10,276 nucleotides of DNA from Bifidobacterium sp. (GTDB taxonomy: Bacteria; Actinomycetota; Actinomycetes; Actinomycetales; Bifidobacteriaceae): contig JAIJEI010000061.1 in the NCBI GenBank assembly GCA_022739095.1, positions 1-10,276 on the forward strand. Reading direction: 5' to 3'. Positions 1 to 5,929 of the stretch are shown in pieces. A program made the position numbers and the translations under genes. The notes below the pieces were generated by a model. That model made no database searches. It was not told the origin of the DNA and was given only the letters and a program-made list of their open reading frames with translations. Position 1 is the stretch's first letter; every line of letters begins with the position of its first letter.

Positions 1-51
1 GACCCGTTTGATGCCGCCCGTCCCTGGATTTCCGTGTCATCGCGGCGCCTC

Positions 52-112
52 GGTCCCAAGCAAAAGCACCTTGTGGATTATCCCATATCCCATCGTCATG
101 CCGCAACGGTGG
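52..112. repeat. 61-bp direct repeat, left copy
   Basis: This stretch recurs in the same orientation at 2224-2284 with a constant offset of 2172 bases. I count three mismatches in 61 positions, at 57, 59 and 100; the last 53 bases (60-112) differ only at position 100. Similarity stops abruptly on both sides. The core contains two tandem TATCCCA units. The two copies bracket the hipBA-padR block. It could be the end of an insertion sequence, a small non-autonomous element or a recombination scar; nothing here decides between them. Confidence 0.85.
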
Positions 113-160
113 GCATAGGCAAACCGACGTGACGGGGTGGAGTGGCGGAAACGGATTTCG

Positions 161-582
161 TCACATGTTGATCCATGTCTTCGCATCGTCGATCGTCATG
201 GCCAGGTGTTGTTGGAAATGCTCGAGGAAGTTCTTGTCCTTCAACAGGGCAAAGGTTTGCCGGTTCTCCTCCGTGGCTTGATCGAACGCGTCGGGCAAGG
301 TTTTCACCAAGCCCGTGAATCGGTTGATGACATATGATGCAGTCTTGCCGCATTGGCCCGGGCCGCAGGGGATTCGGGAATCAGCGCTTCGAGGAAGATG
401 GCGGGGCGTTCGTCGTCGAAACCCTCCTCCTCTAATGGCATGTCCAAGGACAATGGGGTCGGATTGGCCGACCAGCGATAATCGTCGTCATAGGCGAACG
501 AAACGGTTCCCCTGCTTGAACGATAGAACCTGCCCACATAGGTGTCAGAAAGAAAGGCGAAAAGAGTGTCTTGGAAGGTCAT
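161..582 (-). pseudogene. hipA: hipA toxin gene remnant (N-terminal domain plus out-of-frame tail)
   Basis: The frame opens with ATG at 582, overlapping the hipB stop as ATGA, and runs only 92 codons to a stop at 304. Residues 1 to about 82 resemble the small N-terminal domain of HipA kinases: LFAFLSDTYVGRF near the start, then SFAYDDDYRW, then FLEALIPESPAAR, matching the family's xxLLPExxxxR region. Full HipA proteins are about 400 residues or more, so the whole kinase core is missing. In the next frame, from about 355 down to the stop at 161-163, there is an open, coding-like stretch including NRFTGLVKTLPDAFDQATEE and ending in TWINM. I infer that this is the C-terminal tail of the same gene, joined by an internal deletion with a frameshift; that link is not proven. 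The kinase cannot be functional. Confidence 0.6.
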
Positions 583-845
583 AGCTGTCCATCCTTGCCT
601 GTGACGAATTCGTCGGCGAGTTGGTCGATGGACACGCTTTGCCGCACGTCGAGGGAGAGACCGAGCAGGTGCAATGCCCTCAAGATTGTGGCGAAACCGG
701 GATTGGGAACCTTGTCGTTCTCGAAGTCGATGAGCCAGCGCCTTGATACTCCAAGTTTCGCCGCGAACGTCCCTTGGCTCAGGCCGAGTGCGCGGCGGCG
801 CTGTTTGACGAGTCGCGCGTATCCCCTCGTTGAATCGACAATCAT
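579..845 (-). CDS. hipB: HipB-type XRE-family antitoxin/repressor, apparently intact
   Basis: This 88-residue protein has a helix-turn-helix of the XRE/Cro type at about residues 22-44 (LSQGTFAAKLGVSRRWLIDF), the usual fold of HipB. HipB antitoxins dimerise on operator DNA, bind the HipA kinase and repress their own operon. The identification rests on the HTH, the small size and the 4-base ATGA overlap with the downstream hipA remnant. The start is ATG at 843-845. No Shine-Dalgarno sequence precedes it, and a candidate -10 box ends seven bases upstream, so the message may be leaderless. With the toxin broken, the product is an orphan repressor that could still bind its own control region. Another small XRE regulator is possible, but the hipA overlap makes HipB the best reading. 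Confidence 0.82.
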   Translation of the reverse strand: MIVDSTRGYARLVKQRRRALGLSQGTFAAKLGVSRRWLIDFENDKVPNPGFATILRALHLLGLSLDVRQSVSIDQLADEFVTGKDGQL

Positions 846-851
846 GTGAAC

Positions 852-880
852 AATTTATCACCAGTTCCCATGTAGTGCAA
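852..880 (-). promoter_or_regulatory. Candidate hipBA promoter, leaderless arrangement
   Basis: On the minus strand TTGCAC (plus 875-880) is followed after 17 bases by TAAATT (plus 852-857). The -10 box ends seven bases before the A of the hipB ATG at 845, so transcription would begin at or next to the start codon. The -35 box overlaps a TGCAATA half-site, consistent with autorepression. The -10 match is only moderate. Confidence 0.45.
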
Positions 881-926
881 TATATTTCGCTATTGCAAGG
901 ATATGCAATATATTTCTTATATTTCA
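876..926. promoter_or_regulatory. Inverted and direct repeats, probable HipB operator cluster
   Basis: TGCAATA (876-882) and TATTGCA (891-897) form a perfect inverted repeat with an 8-base spacer. The 13-mer TGCAATATATTTC occurs twice, at 876-888 and 904-916, 28 bases apart; the second copy has a weaker partner, TATTTCA (920-926). E. coli HipB also uses half-sites separated by 8 bases, but of different sequence. Position over the hipB -35 box suggests autoregulation. The binding protein is inferred. Confidence 0.5.
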
Positions 927-950
927 ATGAGCCGGGTCGCTGACCGCCTC

Positions 951-996
951 TATCTTGCATTGCAAAGTAGCGTGTGGTATCTTGGTATGCAAGATA
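951..996 (+). promoter_or_regulatory. padR promoter overlapped by two tandem palindromic operators
   Basis: Two related 19-base palindromes lie 27 bases apart: TATCTTGCATTGCAAAGTA (951-969, imperfect) and TATCTTGGTATGCAAGATA (978-996, nearly perfect). A promoter fits between and over them: TTGCAT (955-960), 17 bases, TATCTT (978-983). The first palindrome covers the -35 box and the second covers the -10 box and probable start. This is the expected design for an autorepressed PadR gene. The palindromes are plain in the sequence; the assignment to PadR is inferred from position. Confidence 0.55.
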
Positions 997-1041
997 GTTG
1001 TGCTGGGCGCAATGGTGGCATCGCGGAAGGGGGAAGAGGTG

Positions 1042-1422
1042 GTGCAAGGGAGAATCTCAACGCAGATGCTGAAAGGCGTCATCGCGGGTTGCGTGCTTGC
1101 CGTCATCGCGCAGGGCGAAACCTACGGGTACGAGATTTCGCAACGGCTGAACGGATATGGTTTCGGCGATGTCGCCGAAGGGACGATCTATCCGGTGCTG
1201 CTGCGGTTGGAGAAAAGCGGCTGCGTCACTGCCACCTATCGTGCCTCAGAGCTGGGGCCGAAGCGCAAGTACTACGCCATCACCAAGCAGGGACTGGATG
1301 AACTCGCGGGCTTCCGCGATGAATTCGGCATGCTGTCCGCCGCGGTGCGGAACCTGTTCGCCGTTGGAGGCGCAGGCAATGGCGCAAAGAAGTCCGAGCA
1401 AAGCAAAGGAGCGTCGTCATGA
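1042..1422 (+). CDS. PadR-family transcriptional repressor
   Basis: The product is about 126 residues with the PadR winged helix: GYEISQRLNGYGFGDVAEGT, then IYPVLLRLEKSGCV, then GPKRKYYAITKQGLDEL. PadR proteins are small dimeric repressors, usually lifted by a ligand or cell-envelope stress. The start is ambiguous between GTG at 1039 and GTG at 1042. I prefer 1042 because it lies eight bases after the purine-rich AAGGGGG (1027-1033). The stop overlaps the next gene's ATG as ATGA, so the two genes form one operon. Pairing PadR with a membrane protein of the DUF1048/DUF1700 kind is a common Gram-positive arrangement in which the repressor controls its partner. The upstream tandem palindromes suggest autorepression. 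Confidence 0.87.
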   Translation: MQGRISTQMLKGVIAGCVLAVIAQGETYGYEISQRLNGYGFGDVAEGTIYPVLLRLEKSGCVTATYRASELGPKRKYYAITKQGLDELAGFRDEFGMLSAAVRNLFAVGGAGNGAKKSEQSKGASS

Positions 1423-2084
1423 GCAGGGCATCCCGCCGTTTGCGGAAGATCAATAATAAGATGGAATATCGCATCGATCCGGTGGATTTCGACACGATGA
1501 CCGACATCGAGTGCTACTTGGAGTCCACGAGCCTGACCGACATGCAGTGGCAGGAGGTGCGTCGCGATATCATCGACATGCTCATCGACGGCCGCCGTCG
1601 CGGGCGGGCTGCGAAGGATATCATCGGCCGCGACTACCGCGCGTTCTGCGACGACATCGTGTCGGCCATCGCGCCAGCGTCCTTCTGGCTGCGGACGCTG
1701 GGTTGGATGAATTCGGCGTTCGGATTCGTGGCGATGATGGGTTGGCTGCTGTTGATAATCGGCGTCATCGATGGATGGAAGAGCGGCATGCTGCCGTACG
1801 TCCCGGTTCGTGCCGGGATGCTTATCGCCTTTGCAATATACGCCGTGGCGGCGGTGGGCTTGGTCGGGTACATCTCGCGCCATAGCTTCGACATGGTGAA
1901 AACCCATCGCAAATTCAGCAGTCGCGATGCGGTGTTCTTGGTGGTGTATGTCCTGGCTCTGGTCTCGGGAACCGCTATGTCGACTTTCGTTACCGTGTCG
2001 TTCCGAATGTCGGCGTTCACGCTTGCGGCGATCGCCATCGCCGTCACCGTGCTTGCGGCGTTTCTGGATTATCACGTCGAATAA
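1419..2084 (+). CDS. DUF1048-like membrane protein of a PadR operon
   Basis: This protein of 221 residues begins within the padR stop (ATGA). Residues 1-85 are charged and helical; DIIDMLIDGRRRGRAAKDII followed by GRDYRAFCDDIV resembles the DUF1048 region of short PadR partners (family pattern: elements like tGeDVaaFcdel). The rest has about four hydrophobic segments at roughly 95-117, 132-152, 170-193 and 198-216, so it is an integral membrane protein with a cytoplasmic N-terminal domain. Typical DUF1048 proteins are near 120 residues; this one is longer because of the membrane part. Its biochemical role is not known. A job in sensing or adjusting the envelope, under PadR control, is inferred from context. 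The DUF1048 assignment is by resemblance only; a DUF1129- or DUF1700-type relative is an alternative. Confidence 0.72.
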   Translation: MSRASRRLRKINNKMEYRIDPVDFDTMTDIECYLESTSLTDMQWQEVRRDIIDMLIDGRRRGRAAKDIIGRDYRAFCDDIVSAIAPASFWLRTLGWMNSAFGFVAMMGWLLLIIGVIDGWKSGMLPYVPVRAGMLIAFAIYAVAAVGLVGYISRHSFDMVKTHRKFSSRDAVFLVVYVLALVSGTAMSTFVTVSFRMSAFTLAAIAIAVTVLAAFLDYHVE

Positions 2085-2223
2085 CGTGCGTTGATGCTAA
2101 GGCTGAGCCCCGATGACTTGGAGTCGGCGGTCATACCCGGAGTCATTGAATCTCATGGTGCCAACATGGTTCGTCTGCATCCGTTTCTGCGAATTAGTCA
2201 TGTTTCTGCCGGATAAGGGGCAT
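2085..2223. other. Short non-coding stretch after the padR operon
   Basis: I see no convincing gene, terminator hairpin or RNA here. A 60-codon open frame starting at 2113 has no clear ribosome binding site and runs through the repeat copy at 2224-2284, so I do not treat it as a gene. Confidence 0.4.
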
Positions 2224-2284
2224 GGTCCTACGCAAAAGCACCTTGTGGATTATCCCATATCCCATCGTCATACCGCAACGGTGG
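2224..2284. repeat. 61-bp direct repeat, right copy
   Basis: This is the second copy of the repeat at 52-112, in the same orientation. It ends 32 bases short of the stop of the decayed DUF3800-like gene. Just beyond it, AAGTGCATTTTGTGG (2294-2308) loosely echoes the repeat's own AAAGCACCTTGTGG, hinting at a degenerate third unit. Confidence 0.85.
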
Positions 2285-2316
2285 ATCTCCTGTAAGTGCA
2301 TTTTGTGGCAGTTTGG

Positions 2317-2647
2317 TCATGCGGCGAGTTTGCGTTGCAATATCTTCAGATAATTCTGTCTGAACGTGCGCCGGTCGCCGCATCTTGTGGTCGGTTTTGG
2401 CGCTTTCCCCGGCTTTGAATTGTAGTGCGGTCAGTTCGATGGTGCACATGAGGTCGGCGGTCTGCTCGAGACGATAATCCTTGGGGTCGGCCTCGCGATA
2501 GACGACTGCCTCCTTGGCGAACGCGTAGCTGACGGAGGCCTACAATGCGTTGGTGACGACCTGCTGTCCGTTGTCATAGTGGATCTTGATGGTGTCGTAC
2601 GACCGAAACCGGTCGAGATGCGTCAGCAGGTAGTCAGCCAGGATAAC
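2317..2647 (-). pseudogene. DUF3800-like protein, C-terminal remnant
   Basis: Read on the minus strand from the IS256 edge, the translation includes VILADYLLTHLDRF, KIHYDNGQQVV, AFAKEAVVYREADPKDYRLE and QTADLMCTIELTA. The HYDNGQ and YRLxQxADL motifs resemble those of DUF3800 proteins, a family of unknown function often found near mobile DNA. The gene is broken three ways: the N-terminus is cut by the IS256-type element, an in-frame TAG lies at 2540-2542, and a frameshift near 2370-2380 is needed to reach RRTFRQNYLKILQRKLAA and the TGA at 2317-2319. No continuation of the N-terminal part is recognisable on the far side of the element. The family call is from motif memory. Confidence 0.55.
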
Positions 2648-3999
2648 GTCCGTCTTCTTGCGCAGATTCGGTTGTGGGTTCCGATGAAAAGGACATGGCC
2701 CGGCTTTGGTACGATTTTCAGCCGCTTACACATGAAAACCGCGATTGGAAAGAAGGCCGGAAGCCATGTCCGATAAAATCATACAGTTCGGCGACGCCAT
2801 GTTCGAGTCCGAGCTCGATGCCTTGGTTCGAGTCAAGGTCGGGCAGGCCATCAACGCCATGCCCGACGCCGAGGCCGGCGAGATCGCCGACGCCGCCAGA
2901 TACGAGCGCGAGACCGACCGGAAGGCGTTCCGCGCCGGCCGCTGCGGGCGCACGCTGGCCGCCAAGGCCGGCAAGTTGAGTCTCAAGGCGCCCGAATTGA
3001 AGGGCGCCCTGTTCGGGTCGGCGGTGATCGAGCGCTGCCGGAGGCGCGAATCCAGCGTCGAGGAGGCGCTGATGGAGATGTGCCTCGCGGGCGTGGGCAC
3101 ACGCAGGGTGGACGACATCAGCCGGCTGCTGTGGGGCGATCGGATGCCATCCCGGACATTGAGCGACAAACTCAAGAAGATCTACAAGGAGATCGACGAG
3201 TGGCGGAAACGCCCGTTGGAATCCGAGTACCCGTACGTGTTCGTGGACGGCGTGTGGCGCAAGCGATCCCGGGGCGGGCACGTGGAGAACGCGGGCGTCC
3301 TCGTCGCCATCGGCGTCGGCACGGAGGGCCGGCGCGAGGGCGTCGCGGTCGACGAGGGCATGCGCGAGGACGCGGCCAGCTGGGAGCGGTTCTTCCGAAG
3401 CATGATCGAACGCGGGTTGAGGGGCGTCAGACCGGTGGTCGGCGACCGGTGCGCCGGACTCGTCTCCACGGTCAACTCGATGCCGCCGAACGCGAAATAC
3501 CAGCGGTGCATGGTGCGCTTCATGCGCAACGTGCCCCCCAAGACGCCGCCCAGTCACAGGGAATGGGCGTCCGCCGCCCTGAGGGCCATCTTCGCGCAGG
3601 AAAACCGCGAATCCGCCATGGCCAAGGCAGGGACGGTCGCGGGCGAAATGGAGGAACGCAAGCTCAAGGCGGCCGCGAACCGCCTGCGCGAGGGCGTCGG
3701 CGAGACCGCCGCCTGCCTCCTGCCGGGGTTCCCCGCGAACCATAGGATCAAGCTGCGCACGGACAACATGATCGAGCGATTGAACAAGGAGATCCGCCGG
3801 CGCACCCGGATCGTGGGCGGCTTCCCCGACTCCGACAGCGCGCTCATGCTCGTATGCGCCGGAATCCGCTACGTCACTTCACGCTCGTGGTCGGACCGGC
3901 GATACATGGACATGCCCCGGCTCGATGACAGCCTAGGCGCAGCGGCATGAAAGTCACGCCAACAGCTGGCCAACAGCCAATCTGCGCAAAGAAACGGGC
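2648..3999 (+). mobile_element. IS256-family insertion sequence
   Basis: An element of about 1.35 kb carrying one mutator-type transposase gene. Its ends are imperfect inverted repeats, 2648-2677 against the complement of 3970-3999, identical at about 21-22 of 30 positions and sharing the uninterrupted core TTGCGCAGATT. The outer limits are therefore good to a few bases only. IS256 elements normally make 8-9-base target duplications; I found no matching flanks, and the interrupted DUF3800-like gene does not resume on the right. That points to a deletion or rearrangement next to the element after insertion. Confidence 0.75.
2766..3950 (+). CDS. IS256-family (mutator-type) DDE transposase
   Basis: This 394-residue protein has the normal length for IS256-family transposases and cuts and moves its own element. 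The DDE triad is visible: Asp161 in YVFVDGVW, Asp227 in VVGDRCAGL and Glu337 in NMIERLNKEIRRRTR, the family's C-terminal signature. The central QRCMVRFMRN replaces the more usual CxxHxxRN, so the family His is Arg251 here. The start is ATG at 2766, with GGAAG at 2757-2761 as ribosome binding site. An upstream in-frame TTG (2745) is less likely. The frame is open throughout and all three acidic residues are present, so activity is possible. Confidence 0.93.
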   Translation: MSDKIIQFGDAMFESELDALVRVKVGQAINAMPDAEAGEIADAARYERETDRKAFRAGRCGRTLAAKAGKLSLKAPELKGALFGSAVIERCRRRESSVEEALMEMCLAGVGTRRVDDISRLLWGDRMPSRTLSDKLKKIYKEIDEWRKRPLESEYPYVFVDGVWRKRSRGGHVENAGVLVAIGVGTEGRREGVAVDEGMREDAASWERFFRSMIERGLRGVRPVVGDRCAGLVSTVNSMPPNAKYQRCMVRFMRNVPPKTPPSHREWASAALRAIFAQENRESAMAKAGTVAGEMEERKLKAAANRLREGVGETAACLLPGFPANHRIKLRTDNMIERLNKEIRRRTRIVGGFPDSDSALMLVCAGIRYVTSRSWSDRRYMDMPRLDDSLGAAA

Positions 4000-4058
4000 A
4001 CTACCCGCGTGGTAATCCACTATAACCATTTTTACGAGAAAGAATGGAGACCTTCATC

Positions 4059-4526
4059 ATGGCAAACATCAGCGACGCGCACGGAGAAATATGGCTCTAC
4101 GCCAACAGTGAAGAACAAGGCATGAAATTCCTCACCGCCTACAACACGGCAGCGCGCAACTGGTGCTACAACACCATCATCGAGAGCAATACAATCCGAT
4201 ACATCCACATCCACAATGACGGCTACCCGTGGGGAGTAGGAAGGACACTCTTTACGCCGCGCGGCCATAAGCAAACTTGGACCTACGCCATATCATCGAA
4301 TCAGTTGGAATCTCTGACTAGAATATCAGTTAAAATATTCGTCGAAACTGCAGCTATGACAGCGTACGGTGCTACTCTCGAAATATCAGTGGAAATAAGG
4401 TTTCTATTATCGACGTTGCTAAAGCTGCTGGCGTGTCACATCAGACTGTTTCTCGTGTTATCAATAATTCCTCTGCAGTGCGTGAAAAAACGCGGCGCAA
4501 AGTCGAAGAAGCCATTGAGAAGCTGA
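4059..4526 (+). CDS. Hypothetical protein, probably truncated and fused out of frame to lacI debris
   Basis: I do not recognise this protein. ATG at 4059 is preceded by GGAGA (4045-4049) at good spacing, which favours it over the ATG at 4044 that lies within the ribosome binding site. Residues 1 to about 85 look like a soluble protein rich in aromatic residues and Asn (EIWLYANSEEQGMKFL, then NTAARNWCYNTI, then HIHNDGYPWGVGRTLF). From about residue 112 on, the frame is simply lacI DNA read in the wrong frame, giving a spurious hydrophobic tail. The natural C-terminus was therefore probably lost at a junction around 4310-4390. It lies 59 bases past the IS256-type end. Expression is uncertain. 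Confidence 0.4.
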   Translation: MANISDAHGEIWLYANSEEQGMKFLTAYNTAARNWCYNTIIESNTIRYIHIHNDGYPWGVGRTLFTPRGHKQTWTYAISSNQLESLTRISVKIFVETAAMTAYGATLEISVEIRFLLSTLLKLLACHIRLFLVLSIIPLQCVKKRGAKSKKPLRS

Positions 4527-4573
4527 ACTATCATCTTTCGCTATCCGCTCAATCCTCGAGGTGCCTCATTTAA
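4397..4573 (+). pseudogene. LacI-family regulator stump (DNA-binding domain only)
   Basis: The frame reads NKVSIIDVAKAAGVSHQTVS, then RVINNSSAVREKTRRKVEEA, then IEKLNYH, a textbook LacI-family helix-turn-helix and hinge lead-in. LacI-family members are about 330-350 residues with a sugar-binding core; here the frame ends after about 58 codons at TAA 4571-4573, four bases before the outer insertion element begins. No ATG, GTG or TTG lies in frame between the preceding stop and the motif, so the start is also lost or changed. The sequence past the element's far end (8564 on) does not continue the gene. The stump cannot form a normal repressor. Confidence 0.82.
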
Positions 4574-4576
4574 GAA

Positions 4577-4620
4577 TGAGCGCGAAATCCGCAGTGGTGT
4601 CTCACCGGTTTTGAGCGTGG
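4577..4620 (+). repeat. Left terminal inverted repeat of the outer element
   Basis: It pairs with 8520-8563. The outermost 10 bases, TGAGCGCGAA, are identical at both ends. Inner shared blocks are AGTGGTG, CTCACCGG and TGAGCG. Confidence 0.75.
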
Positions 4621-4624
4621 ATTC

Positions 4625-5816
4625 CTAGCTCGCGCCGGCTGGTTCGTCGTCGGTTTCGCTGACGTCCGCGCCTGTGATCCGGGCGAGCGTCTTGTTCAAG
4701 TATGCCATGTCCGGGCCGAGCTTTCTTTCCAGACGCTTGGTCCGCGGCATGGCGGCCTGCCCGAGTTCGTCCTGGATGGCGTGGATGCGCCGGACGAGTT
4801 CGGCGGGGTTGGTTTCGGCGATGAGCCTTTCGATCCGCTCGCGCCGCCCGGGTTTGATGAAGCCGGGGCCTCCCTTGGCGCGGTCCTCGTCGTCGAATCG
4901 CTTGAGCCTCTCCCACGGGGTCACCGGCTGGTCGTAGACGCGCTTGGGGCGCCCGTCGCGGGTGCTGGCCCGTCCGACGGGTTTCTTGGATGGGGTGAAC
5001 AGGTTCGCCTTGATCCGCACGAGCTCCCATAGCTCATTGAGCGGTTCGGGTCCGGCGGGCTCGTACCGGTAGCAGAACGCGTGCCTGCGGACGATGTGGT
5101 TGTTGCGCGACTCGACGGTGGCCTGGTCGTTCTTCCGGTATGGCCGGCCCCTGGTCTGTTCCACGTCGATGGCCTGCGGGTGGCTGATGAAGTCCGGGTT
5201 GATGAACTCGCTGCCGTTGTCGTTGTCGTGGGAGCGGATGGCGAACGGCAGGCGCTCCTCGATCACGGCCTCGGCCTTGGAGAGGTTCCCGTACGCGTTG
5301 TTCCTGGCGGAAGCGTTCTCGGTCCATCCGGCGGCGAAGTCGGCGACGGTCAGGGTGCGGCGGAACCCTCCCTTGAGGCTGGGCCCGCAATGGGCGACGG
5401 TGTCGGCCCCCACGTTGCCGGGCAGGCCGTCGAGCTCGTCGCCTGCCTTCCTGATCGTAATCGAGTTGCGCAGCAGCTCGCCCGCCGGGCGGGTGGACGC
5501 CATGCCCTCGGGGTTGGCGGCGTCGCGCACGGGCTTGAGGTATCGGTCCATCGTGGCCGCGCTCATCGCGAGCGGTTCGTCGACCGCCGCCGTGTCGAAT
5601 CCCCGCAGCTCGCCGGCCTCGAGCAGCGTCGGAATCCATTGGGGCAGCATCTCCTTCATGTATTTCGCGCACGGCAGGTCCATCAGCAGCCATACCTGTT
5701 CCATCAGGAGGCGGGACCGGTCCGAATACCGTTTCGGCCGTTCGCGCGGGGCTTCGCGGCCCTCGCCTGCGCGGCCGGCTTCCTTGAGTCTGCGCCTGGC
5801 GGTGCTCCTGCCTATC
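4625..5816 (-). pseudogene. Integrase-type (rve) transposase, C-terminal 92% of a split gene
   Basis: This is the 3' part of the outer element's transposase gene. Joined to the 5' part (8370-8473) after removal of the IS21 element and one TTCAGC copy, it gives an unbroken 431-codon frame. In that numbering, a helix-turn-helix-like region comes first (KIGRSTARRRLKEAG at 35-49). The rve catalytic core follows: Asp173 in GADTVAHCG, Asp234 in HDNDNGSEFIN and Glu270 in YRKNDQATVESRN. The last two are separated by 35 residues, the classic DD35E spacing. All three catalytic residues are intact, so this transposase was probably active until interrupted. In the current DNA a TAG lies upstream in frame within the IS21 end, and the first internal ATG is codon 73 (5704). 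A product from there would lack the DNA-binding region. Confidence 0.85.
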
Positions 5817-5822
5817 TTCAGC
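5817..5822. repeat. Target-site duplication TTCAGC, left copy
   Basis: TTCAGC borders the IS21 element immediately outside its 5'-TG end and recurs at 8370-8375 outside the other end. Six bases is within the 4-8 range usual for IS21-family insertions. Collapsing the two copies restores the host transposase frame exactly. Confidence 0.9.
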
Positions 5823-5902
5823 TGTGTTTCTGCAAATTGGCGTCCACAGTATGGGCACTATTTTTCAGCAGCATAGGCGGCTGGTTTCCAGCAGAAACTG
5901 CG
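5823..5902 (+). repeat. IS21 left terminal repeat
   Basis: It pairs with the complement of 8290-8369. The strongly conserved block is 5856-5901, including GCACTATTTTTC and GGTTTCCAGCAG. The outermost bases are TG, as in other IS21 elements. Confidence 0.85.
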
Positions 5903-5929
5903 TCGTCGGGTCCGCCGCCTTTTTCTTGG

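Noticed and set aside
304..1047. A 247-codon minus-strand frame covering hipA and hipB
   Set aside because: Only the last 92 codons (from 582) resemble HipA. The upstream part is hipB and its control region read in the wrong frame.
2113..2295. A small 60-codon gene
   Set aside because: No convincing ribosome binding site or motif, and the second half is the 61-bp repeat.
4572..4576. A target duplication for the outer element (AAGAA left, AAAAA at 8564-8568)
   Set aside because: Only four of five bases match in a low-complexity A run, so it is not convincing.
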